From Apostichopus japonicus (Eukaryota; Echinodermata; Holothuroidea; Aspidochirotida; Stichopodidae): a stretch of 64,000 bases of DNA. The translations under genes and the position numbers were made by a program. The DNA is taken from contig NC_092583.1 of assembly GCF_037975245.1 (NCBI RefSeq), positions 5,489,264 to 5,553,263 of the forward strand, written 5' to 3'. The notes below the pieces were generated by a model. It saw nothing but the letters and a program-made list of their open reading frames with translations. It did no database searches and had not been told where the DNA came from. This document shows, in pieces, positions 21,921 through 34,100 of the stretch (the stretch's first letter is position 1; each line of letters begins with the position of its first letter).

Positions 21921-22868
21921 CAGTGGCTCTGAGAACGTGTGTGTGTTGAGGAGATATTTCATTTACCTATAGTTTGAAAATAATATGAATATTAGGTTTA
22001 TCTACATACAATATGTCCAAGTATCAATCCATGGTTTGGTTAGTAATAGGCGACTAGTGAATGTTACTCTTAGCTGATTCAGCAGTTTTAGGTACCAAAC
22101 TCCTCTTCTTATCATTGTTGTAATCAAATAATTGACGATGGATATAGAATGGGAGCGTGGAAGAACGCAATTCATATTTCATACATCTGCAAAGTTGTAC
22201 TGAAGTTATGAGATCAAAACCAACCCAAACTCTCACCCTGCCACCCCACAATTACAACAGCTATATACAGATCTCCAAATGCTATAAACTAACTGACCAT
22301 CAATCCGACAATTAGTTAATAAATAGAAAGTTATATACCTGGTTGCATTGAACATGCTGTCTCCGGAAAACTTACATTACCGTTGGTACATTACACACAA
22401 ACGGAAGCGAATCCTGTCAGTGACTCAGCCCATTCTCAAGCTGATTATTGTCGCGTTCATGGGAAGACGATAGGAGAAAATACAGGCAATTTACTGCACA
22501 AGGCTACATCTCACTATTCTGAGCTCAGGATGAGAAACTCTACATGTATGAATGATAACCTTTCTCCAACTGGCTAAGTGTGGAAGTCGCAAACTCGCAA
22601 TTCCTTTTATAGAAAATGGACTCCCAAACACTCCCAAACCTTTTCATTTGCAGAGCATAAAGCATAAACAATTAGTTAGTGCTTCGAAATAAAGCCTAAC
22701 GAAAGATTCCTGTATATTCAACAATCACACCAACAGATCACCAAGCGTGAACATGTAGAAAATAGTACAGCTATCGCTGGCTGGGATAAATATAGCTTAA
22801 TTTTGTGAAAATATCTAGGCGGCACTAAAATGTGAAAACAATACATTACATAAGCATCCATGGGTAAT
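21921..22868. other. Intergenic, no feature seen
   Basis: AT-rich DNA with no repeat or gene that I can support. Confidence 0.35.
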
Positions 22869-22982
22869 ACTTTTTTTAAGAAAAAGTCGCCCAGGAAAGA
22901 ACCTGGGCACGAAAACCAAACTACCGAACGACTGATCCGCTCTCAACCCAGTCACCTTTCATCGGGACTATGACTGTGTGAT
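22869..22982 (+). repeat. Double-hairpin repeat, full-length copy
   Basis: Starts ACTTTTTTTAAGAAAAAGT, then CCCAGGAAAGAACCTGGG, and runs through GAACGACTGATCCGCTCTC to GGGACTATGACTGTG. This is the longest form of the family seen at 5206 and, truncated, at 19734. Confidence 0.75.
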
Positions 22983-24341
22983 CATCGTCAGGTGTGCGTC
23001 ACCATTCCACTCGAAAAAGAACAGATACTACATGGGTAATTTGTACATGCACTTAAATTAAGACTTAATCCAACTGACGATTAAGAAACATTTGCAGACT
23101 TGTACTTGATAAATTTTATAAAAAGTTCACAGAAACGTTTCACCGTTGTACGGTTAATAGACTTTATTTACTGATGAGAGAATGTAGGACACACTTCTCG
23201 CATTGCAAAAGTCATGCGGTTCCATTTCTTTGAAAATATGAACAAGTTTAACCTGTCAAAATGGTGAAAACGTAAAGTTTGGTAAAATTCTCTCCAAAGC
23301 AGTAGCCATTCATCAAATTTTGACCCTTAACCATTGTAGCACCATTAAGGAAGAATGGAATCAAATCTCCCAAGATTGCATATGCCAGTGTAGCAGTATA
23401 GTAATGAGTGTCCGTGCCACACCAGCAGGAAGGATAATCTCTGGCAAGCTACGTAGATTTACGGCAACTTAAGTTTAGTTCCTTCATAGAGAAGAGACTC
23501 TAATAAAGGAACTCTAGAAAACAATACATTATATTGTTGAGAACACAACAATATAATCGTCGTCCATGCGATTTGAGTCAGTGACTTGGACTCGAGTCAC
23601 ATTTTCTTGACTTGTGATTTGACTTGAATTTATATGCTTCTACACTGCACGAGTGGTGCAAAGTTTAGCATTTCTCAGTATAGTTTTGAATGCTCTAGCA
23701 TATAACTACATATCAAACTTGGCATGGGCACAAAAAAACCCATCTTGACTGCACCAAGCTATGATGAAATTTTGCAACTGTAGGTTTTTAAGCAGGATTG
23801 TTTTGTAGGCTCATTGGCTGATTTCTTAACTTTCTTATAAAAGTTACTTCTGGCATAACTATCATTACGTTTACTCTATCTTCTTTTAGAGGGCAGGGTG
23901 TGCGTTATACTGATACATAGAGTGAGGAATATAGTTGCTTAGTTAATGCAATACTGCGTTGATTGTGATATATCGTGGTATAAAACTTTTGGTAAGATGT
24001 ACAATCTTCTCCAACATTTTTCAGAACATACACCATCTAGTCCTATAAGCATCGTCCACTTTGCCAAAATTCCTCAAATTTTCCCTTTCCTCTCAGCCCC
24101 CATCCGTTCATCACAAAAAAATAGCGGTTGTACCATTATACAATAGGCACCTAGTTAGTAGCTGGTTAATCAAGGTAGTATTAACACTGTATTGTGACTA
24201 TATAGGTTCATGTTTTACCTTTAATGTCTTATTGTGTGACTGAGAAATCGAGGAAATAGTGCCTGTTCCACAATCAAATTCAGTTTATGTCCGACCCACC
24301 TGCACTATATTATTAAACTTAAAATGTACCGGAAGGAGCAC
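22983..24341. other. Intergenic; short GACTTG-rich repeat
   Basis: Otherwise featureless. At 23572-23640 there is a degenerate run of GAGTCA/GACTTG words (for example GACTTGGACTCGAGTCAC), a minisatellite-like patch. Confidence 0.4.
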
Positions 24342-24767
24342 TCCACAGTCAGGGAGGTCGCTAGTCGGGGGGGGGGGTGTCTCCCCCCAACTTGGTAAAA
24401 CTGACGATAGTTGGAAAATTGGAGTGCGAGAGTCGGAATTTCTGACTGTCGCATTCTTATTTACCTAGGCCTATTCATATATTCCTGTGATTGTGAATGA
24501 CATAAAAAAATTGAAAAATTACGGTCAAAATTGACCTTAATCAGTCATATTTACCACGTTTTCCTTGCCACTTTGAGAAATTGTATCTCGCGATCCTTAT
24601 ACTCTACTATACAAAACTTCGTATGATTTTGAATACTCTAAAAAATAAAATGCCTAATAGAACTACCGTACAACGTTCGCCAGCTTCAATTCGGTTTATT
24701 TGTGTACTAATTTTGCTATTGGGTGGGCTGATCCTGTTCGCTAGCTTCAAGTAAGTTCAGTATATAT

Positions 24768-25442
24768 TAGCGACGTAGCCAGGGGAGCAGTGGGAGCAAC
24801 TGCTCCACCCTTTCAGTGTCGACAATTTTTTTTAAACTGTTGGGTTTTTTTGCATGGTATTTTTTTCAGTGCTCTTTTGATCTTGATACTTGTCAGCTCC
24901 GTTAACACGATTATAATCGTAAAAACATTCAGGCCTAAATTTAGCCTATAACCTATTACCAGCCAACTGCGTAATAAAATACATATAGCCTACCTAACCG
25001 CACTCGATGGAGAGCATGTTATGAAGCTAAGCTAGCAATCGTACGTGATACGCGCTTCCTATAAATAATTTTTACACTGCTAAATATGAAAGTTTATATT
25101 GTCCATCAGTTAAGTTCGTCAAATGTATTAAAGTCCAGACATTGGACAATAAACAAGAATCATCCTACTGGAAAAATTGTAAAAGAGCATTATGTTTGTC
25201 TTTCTGGTATAATATGTAAAAGAACATGTAAAAGAATCATTCAAACCGGAAACAAAATCGCTGATGATATGATATGATAATAATGAAACAGGCAAACATT
25301 GCACCAGATCGCATCTAAGGACCTTAAATTGTTGAACAATTTCTCAAAGGGGAGGGGGATACCCCTCCCCATAGACCCCTCCCCCATATCAATCGCAAAA
25401 TGTACTCCCCCCACTCCGTGTAAATTCCTGCCTGCGTCGCTG
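24768..25442. mobile_element. hAT-type MITE inside 24350-27213, 8-bp TSD
   Basis: Starts TAGCGACGTAGCCAGG, ends CCTGCGTCGCTG, flanked by GTATATAT (24760-24767, 25443-25450). The right duplication lies in a TA-rich run, which weakens it slightly. Its right half contains the GAGGGGGATACCCCTCCCC block also seen near 46235 and 60540. Confidence 0.7.
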
Positions 25443-25502
25443 GTATATATATATATATTGTCTCTATTGTATACAATTAAGACACTCAATGCTAGTCAGT
25501 GG

Positions 25503-26600
25503 CAGGCTCGGCGGAACGGAAAAATTATTGGGGGGGGGGGGGGCTAATGTGTGGAGACTATCTAAGCGGAGCGCCACCATCAGTTGGCGCGGAGCGTACA
25601 AGAAAATTTTGGGTTTTTTCAAACCCCCAGATGGCCGGAAACGGCACTTTCCGAGTGTTTTATGCTGCGAATACCTAGCCTTAAAATATGGGTCTCAAGC
25701 CTGCAATTTCTCAGATTGCACGTAAAAGTCTGTAAAAACATTGTAATTTGTATATTCGATGGTTTTTTAAGAGAGTAGCTATTACTCGTAGTGTACTCGC
25801 AAAGATGTTTTTGAGTGTAGTAAGGGCAGTGGCGGAGCTAGAGTATTAGTCAGGGAGGGCAAGAATGGTCTGTAGGGGCGCTTTCGACACTATCTAAGCG
25901 GAGCGCCACCACAGGTTGGCGCGGAGTGTACAGAAAATTTTTGAGTAAAGATACTCACTAGATTGCAGGAAATGACCCTTTCCGGGGCCTTGCTAATTTG
26001 CAGATAAACGGAGAATAAATAGGTGTCGTCGCCATTTTGTCGGAAAATTACACCAACAGAATATGACAAATGTCAATAGGTATATGAGAGCGCAATAAAA
26101 TAGTCAAAAATCGCGAATAAGTAAAAAGTAGTGAAAAGCTGAAAAGGGCGCCAGCAGTCCATTTGAGTCCGTCGGGGGGGGGGGGGGGCATCCGCCTCCT
26201 GACTGTATATATGGACGCTCCGCCACTAAGTAAGGGGATGTTGGAGAACTGGCTGAAATGAGGCAAGTCATTGGCCTAAGACGAAGTTGTGTTACGCTTA
26301 TCGGTACTCACACTCACTGCTTCCACTTTTCACGGGGCGTGAAGACGCGGTTGGGGTGAAAATGTGGTCTATAGCCAGGGGACGGGCCGAGGGTCCCCCA
26401 GCAATTACTTAAATTATTACACCTATAGAGTATACGTGTGCATCGGACAGATCGACAAGTATGCATTGAAAAATGGGCAGATGCACGTTTCGGAGCCTTG
26501 GTAAATATTGGGGGGGCTTATCATGCATTTGCCCCCTCAACTTTTTTATTGGGGGGGTGAGCCCCCCCCAAGCCCCCCCTCCCCGGTTCCGCCGCCACTG
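25503..26600. mobile_element. hAT-type MITE inside 24350-27213, 8-bp TSD
   Basis: Starts CAGGCTCGGCGGAACGG, ends CCGGTTCCGCCGCCACTG, flanked by GTCAGTGG (25495-25502, 26601-26608). Contains a further element at 25827-26228. Confidence 0.82.
25827..26228. mobile_element. Innermost hAT-type MITE, 8-bp TSD
   Basis: Starts CAGTGGCGGAGCTAGAG, ends CGCTCCGCCACTA, flanked by AGTAAGGG (25819-25826, 26229-26236). Long G tract at 26174-26188. The youngest of the nest by position. Confidence 0.85.
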
Positions 26601-27429
26601 GTCAGTGGTAGTTGTAACCGAATTTGTCCATATCGAATTTATATATAGGCCTACGTGAGAATCGCAACCACTGAAAACTATATGTTTTTACAGTATGTTT
26701 TTATACTTATTTCTAAGAACTCTATTGATCCTTGACGAAGATGATAGGCAGATTGTTCATGTGAGTGATAAATAGCTACGCCCCCCCCCCCAAAGTAATA
26801 ATATTAAGCGCGCTAGAAAAAAGCACTGTATTTTTGGTAATTCACTATGTCGTCGAATATAATTTGGTGGGGAAAAAAATTCCCTTTGTTACATTCACAT
26901 AGCTTTTGTAGTTAGTAGTCTATGTAGCCTTCAAGCAGATACTCAGTTGCTTACTTGCTTAACCAGAGTGGTTAATAAGTTTGTGAAGTGAGGGCCAGTG
27001 GGTACAAATGTATCGCAAAAAGTTCGGAACAAAAACGCAGTGGCGAAAGATGGGGTGTCTGACTGACACTTACCGTATCGTTGACGAGTAGAGCGGGGGG
27101 GGGGGGGGGGAAGGGGGACGCAGTAGTCGGAATTTTCTGGCTTCAAAACCCATCCAGTTGGAATTTCAGCCACTACACCCCCCCCCCCCCCCAATCATCA
27201 GGCTACGTCCCTGTCCACAGTACGAAAACTTACCGGCATGACCCGTAAGCCCGGAATCTCATACATGGCGTCAACGAGGTCTACGAATTTTGTTATAAAT
27301 TATGTACAGTTCTAGCGCCGCCGCAGAATAACTATTTGAATTCAGCCAACTGATGATACTAAAGTTAAAATTGAAGGTATACAGTCTTGTTCGGCCCTCT
27401 CACACGACTTTACAACTTAACCCTGGTCA

Positions 27430-27737
27430 TTGGTAACTTTTCATATCCACACACCAAAGTGTGCACAATTCAATCAATCTCTAATGGGGCACCGCAGTGT
27501 ACCACATCCACGTGTACCTCGGGGTACTTCCCATAGGGGTGCAGCTTAAAACCGGCGCACACAACTATATTTACAATTTATCTCCGAAGTCCCCATTTAT
27601 ACACCTGGGCGATGACAGGCAATGGAAATAAAGTGCATTGCTCAAGTACACAATGCAATGATCCGGCGAGGACTATATAGAACCTGCAATCTTTAGATCA
27701 CAAGTCCACTGCCTTAACCACTTGACCACATGGCCCT
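27430..27737 (-). mobile_element. tRNA-derived SINE
   Basis: On the - strand the 5' end (27737 leftwards) reads GGGCCATGTGGTCAAGTGG, a tRNA-like A-box region, followed by a decayed B box (GGTTCTATATAG). The body contains CAATGCACTTTATTTCCATT and CCAGGTGTATAAATGGGGAC, a conserved-core style seen in invertebrate SINEs. The 3' boundary is not resolved. Confidence 0.65.
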
Positions 27738-27889
27738 TCCTACTTCAACTTCATTCTGTATGATTCTTTCTCATGCCATGGTACTGGGCAATATAATCAC
27801 TGTACGATCACTATATACGTTTGTAACATGGTGGTCTGCACGAAAACGTGTGGATTGGTACGGAAAGCCAAACGTTCCATAAATGTCGA

Positions 27890-28215
27890 AAAAGAAAGTG
27901 AAATGTCCAAGTTAATATATATATGTCCAATTCGATATCAACATGTTACAATTCCATATGAACATGTCGAAACAAAATACCAATATGTCATTACGTCTAT
28001 CAACATGTCAAATTCAACATCAGCATGTCGAAAACTTGTAACAGCCTGCCACTACTACATTCGTCATGTCAACATTGCTTGCTAGATGCAATATTGACGT
28101 CATGCTATAATTTTGGCACATCGGGTCGCGCCATCGTTTCATTAATGCCCAAAACTGTATATATATGTCGAGATTTATATGAGAATGTCCAAAACTTGTG
28201 TCAGCATGTTGAGAG
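27890..28215. repeat. Degenerate AACATGTC/ATATGTC tandem array
   Basis: The word ATGTC(G/C)AA or CATGTC recurs roughly every 18-25 bases (AACATGTTACAA, AACATGTCGAAA, AATATGTCATTA, AACATGTCAAAT, AGCATGTCGAAA, ATATGTCGAGAT, GAATGTCCAAAA). An old minisatellite. The open frame across it is a by-product of the period. Confidence 0.6.
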
Positions 28216-30660
28216 AAGGAAATAAAACATGCTGATGCTGAATTTGCAATGCAATATTTCTTCGGATATGAATGTCATGTTATGAATTAATTACCGTACG
28301 TTGTTTTTTATGTTGTCTATGGCATTTTTCGTCTTCCGCTTCGAGGAGTTTGGTGTGGGACTCCCTATTTAAAGGTTTTAATCAATTTTGATATGCCGAA
28401 AACCGAAATAAGTTCAGAAATGTTACAGTTACTGATAGGCTACTGATTTGCTACATTCCACTACAAGAGAATATACAAAACACAAATAAATGGGAACAAA
28501 CATAAAAGAAAGTAAATTTGAATCAATGGTAAATAACATGAAAAAAAATGACTTTACAATATTTCGCATATAGCCACTCATCGATCTTGTAGACAGAATT
28601 ATATCCTCTCACTCATACGCAAAATGGGAGCAGGGACATCCAGCAGGCAAGCAGGGAGAATCCCCTACTATTGAGGAGGGAAACTTCCCCTGACCTCTGC
28701 CAATCGTAGTTCATGTGATTGAAAGATTGAAAACAGGTGTGACACGGTTGTATCAATCCCTTTTCTTTCGATCTAATGTCGTTAGTTTTAAATCAATAGA
28801 AAGGATCAGGCAGCATATAGCTCAGTTATGATTGTATAAAGTGTAATGCTCAGAGGGAATTTCTTATAAGAATGTTTTCCCTTTTAGCTTTCCTTCCATT
28901 TCATGGCGGTTAGTTCTTGGGATAAACGTAATCTCTAATCCTCCATGACTTGAAACGGAATACAAAGAATGTTTCTATAGTTCACATGTTCTCATTGGTT
29001 CTTCCTTCCTTTTGACACTTACAATACTTTGTAACATGATGTTCTTTTTTCAAGATTAAACTTGTTGCATGTATAAATTTGGGTCAGGTGATGAAGTTAA
29101 AGTTAGTTAGGGGGTGGGGGTCTCCGTTGGCCCATAGTCTAATTAAATATGATGGTCCCGCACCCAATTTTTTTTGATGATAAGATATATTTGCGTCAAA
29201 CTGTATGAAGTGAGCGTGACACATTTGCTTGTTACCCAATGGCAATATCAGATCTTAATACAAGACGATACCATGGTTACGTACATAAGGCTACCCAATT
29301 TACCGAGCTACGTTTATACCTTTCATGCTTAAACCTGATTTTTGTCATGTCACGCCTATTTCAATGATACAACATCTTTTGTTAAACAGAGTAAAACAGA
29401 GTTCTGGATCAAAGACAAATAATAAATTAAAGCAAAGTTCTGGATGAATTATGTCGATTATTCCAAACCCACACTCTTTGAGAGGTGACGCAAATACCTC
29501 TTTTCAAATCAATAGGAGGAGGAAACTTAATTTTTATTCCGTTCGTTTATATCTTTATTATAGAGATCTGATCTAAGCAATTTTCATGGTTCAGTAACGT
29601 ATCGGCAAATGGAATGAGAAGGAGGGGAGGCGGTGAAAGGAGAGTAACTATGACCTTGAAAGGGAAGCTATTGCCTCATATAACTTATGCTTAATAGAGA
29701 TTTTAGCTGCTGATAGAGTCCACCGTGTCAGAGTGTTGACAAAATGTATTGCACATATAAAAGCTATAAAAACATCCAAACCCCGTCCTCGTCACCGTCC
29801 CAACCCCATTACCATTCAATCTTTCAAAATGCAACAATTTTAAACAACCTGATCAAGTTGGCTGATAATAGATCAAAATTTATTATTTATAAATATGATT
29901 TTAATATTTTGTATTAAACTAAATACACACTTCTGTATGTGTGTGGAACACAGTCATTGAAGGGGGGGGGGGGCATATACACGCAAATGCCGCAGTTTCA
30001 GAGGATTAATAAACACATCAAGTCTTGTAGTTGACGAATTCCCGATCCCCGTGTTTCCCAAATCTACTTGCATAAACTCAAAACCCTATGAATCCTGTTT
30101 CGGGTTTCGAATTACTGTACTATTTACAGCCAATCAGATCCCTAAATAAGATTAGTCACATGTATATAGTTAACGTGTTTGACTACATAAGTATTGTCCA
30201 TTCCTCATTCAAAAGGGTCTTGAAATGTGAATAGGTATTATTTGTTTAAATTTCAGGCTTAATCCCAGTTCATGATCTTCTGAATAGAATATAGTTGTAA
30301 AGGGAGACAACTTACAGCAAGACCTCTCTTGCGAGCGTAATCTTAAGCAACCTTTGGGAATAAGATTTCACGGAATCCGTTTTTCTTTTACTACTGCTTG
30401 CTTCGAAGTCATCGAAAGTATCGGGGCATAAGCCTATTGTACATTTACGTCTTGAAAGGAAACGGCATTCTTGATACTTGCTGCAATGTAAACAAAGACA
30501 TTGAAGCGTGAGGTTCTTGTCAATAAAGATATTCAGATCCGTTGTTCTAATGAGAGTGAAACAGGATGAAAAGAGATTTCGTTGAAGGCAGTGTCGTTCA
30601 CTGTTACCAATAGATTGTATCCAACGAATAATACCAATTTAAGCTCGTTAAGAGTTAACT
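28216..30660. other. Intergenic, no gene seen
   Basis: AT-rich. A G tract at 29959-29972 and a short imperfect duplication of AGTTCTGGAT at about 29401 and 29438 are the only features noticed. Confidence 0.35.
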
Positions 30661-30733
30661 TGTCAAATGGCTCAGAGGGTAGAGCAGTGGACTGGTAACC
30701 TGATGAACTGAGTTCGACTCCATCAATTGTCGG
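30661..30733 (+). ncRNA. tRNA-like sequence (SINE head or tRNA pseudogene)
   Basis: A box TGGCTCAGAGGGTAGAGC and B-box-like GAGTTCGACTC at tRNA spacing, with CTGGTAA in the anticodon position. Acceptor and T stems do not pair, so it is not a functional tRNA. Confidence 0.5.
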
Positions 30734-30889
30734 TTATGCACGTTTACAATTTCTTTTTCTCTTTCAGTAGGCTAGTCGACGCTGAAGTCTTGATATATTA
30801 ATTCAACCACATAAATTACTAGCTGATGTGATGGCCGATGCTGTTAAGAGGGTGACGAAAGACTCATTCCTCGTCGGTTGTGTAAATAG

Positions 30890-31160
30890 TGGCTAGGGTT
30901 CAAGACAGGCCTCTGGCGATAATACCTCTGGCTGTGGCATGGTGCTTTTTTGTGGCCTAGGATCCCGTACCATGTCTCCCTTGTTGTCGCAAAAGAACCC
31001 GGGAGGATGCGCAGAGGGTCGGTCAAATCGACCAGAAGCGTCCTAGGTGGCGTGCGTGAATCCTTGCCTATGGCCAGAGGTGGGGACACTCTCTGCGACC
31101 GGCATGCTTGCAGCCACCGTCCACTGAATACGTGGCCTGATGAGGCGCTATTCTCCTAAA
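30890..31160. other. GC-rich island of unknown nature
   Basis: Noticeably higher GC than its surroundings and open on both strands for 70-80 codons (for example - strand with PLRILPGSFATTRETWYGIL). No family recognised. It may be a retroelement tail, since GC-rich blocks here are otherwise transposons. Confidence 0.35.
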
Positions 31161-34100
31161 AGTGAATCTACGGATGCTTTTAAGAGCCATATAATTAATT
31201 TATATTAAAAATACACCCTGTTTCAAACTAGCCGTTTTTTTTCTTGTCACTCTGAAGGTGGAATGAATTTTATTGTAATGGGTTATTTGTGGTAAGCCAA
31301 GCAACACATTCAAACAGTCATGCGATTCACAAGGGTTTGCAGGAACCTAATTAAACTCATTGTTTGAAATAAATGCGTTGGTAAAGATTTACACAACCTA
31401 CACCAAATAAGCACTATATTCGTTGCAATACTATAGAGACATACAAGCCGGCAAGACCATGAGATAAAAATTTTAATAAATACATAGAATTCAATCTATA
31501 TCACTTTTTCAAGAAAACCCAAGTATACCGGTGTCAATATGGTCCCATTCTAAGCCACATTGTTGTAGTAAATTCTCATACCGGATAGGTAGTTTCGGAA
31601 ACTGGGTGATTCTCAAGAACTTTGTTTGAGATTCACAAAATAAAAATACTTCGTATTGTGTTTTGATAATTTCAGGAACAAATTCGTTGTACACATCTCA
31701 GGATAAAAGTTTGATCTCGGAAGAATGTTATCCGTTTCCTTGTTCTTTATTCTATTTGTTTTACAAGTCAATGGACTAAATTCTGATGAACAATGAACAG
31801 ATGAAGAAAACTGCCATGACTGGAATACCAAGTAGTCCCCGTTATGTCCAACACGTAACACACTAATGGACTTTATCGATACTCATTGACGAACGACATC
31901 TTCCATATTCAAAACATGTTTAGAACAATAGAGAGAGATTATTGCCATGCAACTGATGCATTTGCTTTTATTCTACTGAAACCTGTATACGAAAAGATGT
32001 TTACGCTATATGTGAGCAGTCCAGAATTCACAGAGAACGTTTAGCGTTTTAATCGGCTTCCGGTAACACGTATCAAGCATTCAATTGATGACTGTATAAC
32101 GACGAAAAGACATTAATCGTATGTGAGGCTCATTTGCATCCATTATGATCATTTGCTGTAAAATTAACTTTGCTAGCATTTTTCCCCGCAATCTGGACCA
32201 GGGACGATTATATAAGAAAACCTCTTTCATGGGACCCAAATGAGAAAAATAGAAGACGATAAATTAAATTCGCTGACAATGCGCTACTTGTTAGTGGATA
32301 GATCCAGTTATGTTTTTGTATTACGTTTGTTTGGTAAAGTAACGCAAACCCGGTCACGATGTGGTTCCAAGAGGTACCATTATCTGGCAAAAGCACTAAA
32401 AGCCAATGGCGTACGCAAGGAGGGAGGGCGGGAATGCCCCCTGCTTCACAAGATCCATCATTTGCATCTGGCTGTTTCCAAAAAAAAATTCAGCATCCTT
32501 TACCTAATTGGCCACTGCAACAGGCATCTGTTAATGCTTGTATACAATATAATTCTCTAATAATATCTTTACATACCCTTCTTAGGAGAGTCTAAGTTAA
32601 GGTAGCAAAAGCACACCCAACCATTATATATGTGATAGAGATGAACTTATTATTTATTGCAGTATCTATTTTCCGTTATAAAGTTCGGCTTCTCAAAATA
32701 ATGGTGGATCGAACATGTTGAATTTCTGAGCATGTACCTAATAAGTTATACTTTCAATGTTTTCAGTGTCAAGTGTAAATTCAGCTTAAAATGGAAAAAA
32801 GAAGGAAAAATGAAAAGAAAAAAAGGAGGAAGAATAGCTAAAGGAATAGCCATGTTTGCACCTCCTGGCAACACTTTGTCATCAGGACCTGACAAAATGA
32901 CACACTCATGACACAAATTTCAAACTTGATATCTTCCAAATATTTCGATTTATTCCTTGAAATTGTAACGTTTTTAAAAGTTCAACAGACTATTTTAATC
33001 TCAAAATAACTTTCTTGAAACCTCAGGACAATGATATAATTAGGAAGTACTCAATAAAGTAGGAGAGTGTATGAGGGTATAACGAAGGGTCCAAAAAAAC
33101 TGTTGAAAGATGTCGGTGTTTTCTCAAAATTTCGACCTTTTATAGAAAGTTTCAATGAAAATGCCAGAATTTCCACGGACTTTAGTATAAGCCTATGACA
33201 AAACACAAAATGATAATTTGGCGGTTAGCTAGCTCTCAATTTCCTCGTATAGAAATAAAACCGGGCATTGCTTTTACGTCGGTATACCAATGTGATATGC
33301 AGTCATACTTGTTACGTTGACTGGAATTTGCAATTATTACAGCAGCCTGGGTTATTATTACACATGTTTAGACATGGCAAAACAAAAAGTGACGGATAAA
33401 ACCACACCTCAGCTCCCGCTTCCCCGTCGGTCCTGCAGAAGGCGAATAACGGCCCAGCGATTATACTAGGCTATATATATAGTTGGTCAAACTGGTGCAG
33501 AAAAGTGTGCTGCAAAGTCATTCCTATAAAACGGAAATGATTCGAACGCTTGAGCTTTTGTGATGGATGTTATGTTTTCATGTAACGTTGAGCCTTCGTG
33601 GTTCACGATCCACACGCCTATGGTTGTCTGATTAATTCTTACGTCACATTTTGTTTCATTCTCCTCCTTTAGTTTCGACCTCTCACGACTGTGTTAAGTA
33701 CATTAGCTCTATACAAATCGCCAATACACACGCTTTGTCTTTATTATTGATTGCTTGCAGTGAGTTTATATATACCTTACATACGCACATTACCATCGAT
33801 GATAGATGCCATTCATTTTATTCCCGACGATTTGAGCAAACAGCAAGTAGGCAGTGGTTGTCTGTAACGTTACCACCCACCTCGTGTCTATAAACTTAAT
33901 AAAAAATAAATAAAAACCGCCGAGCTATAAGTCGATCTAATATCCATTGCATCTGCAGGACAGACATTCTAGCTGAGGTTAAAGATTAAAGATCAGGTTG
34001 TAAATGCTGTCAACGTTTGCCTAAACAAAATCCCGAAAAGCATGATTATATTCAAGTTTAGGCGAGTATTTCGTACAATAAAAGGAAATGTAGAGGCTCC

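Larger units (their letters stand above)
24350..27213. mobile_element. Outer hAT-type element of a nested cluster, 8-bp TSD
   Basis: Starts CAGGGAGGTCGCTAG, ends GGCTACGTCCCTG, flanked by TCCACAGT (24342-24349, 27214-27221). End sequences match the element at 6358-7242. Its 2.86 kb includes at least three other elements with their own duplications; the element's own DNA is roughly the first 0.4 kb and last 0.6 kb. Confidence 0.82.

Noticed and set aside
27828-28085. 85-codon open frame
   Set aside because: Lies in the degenerate CATGTC array and reflects its periodicity.
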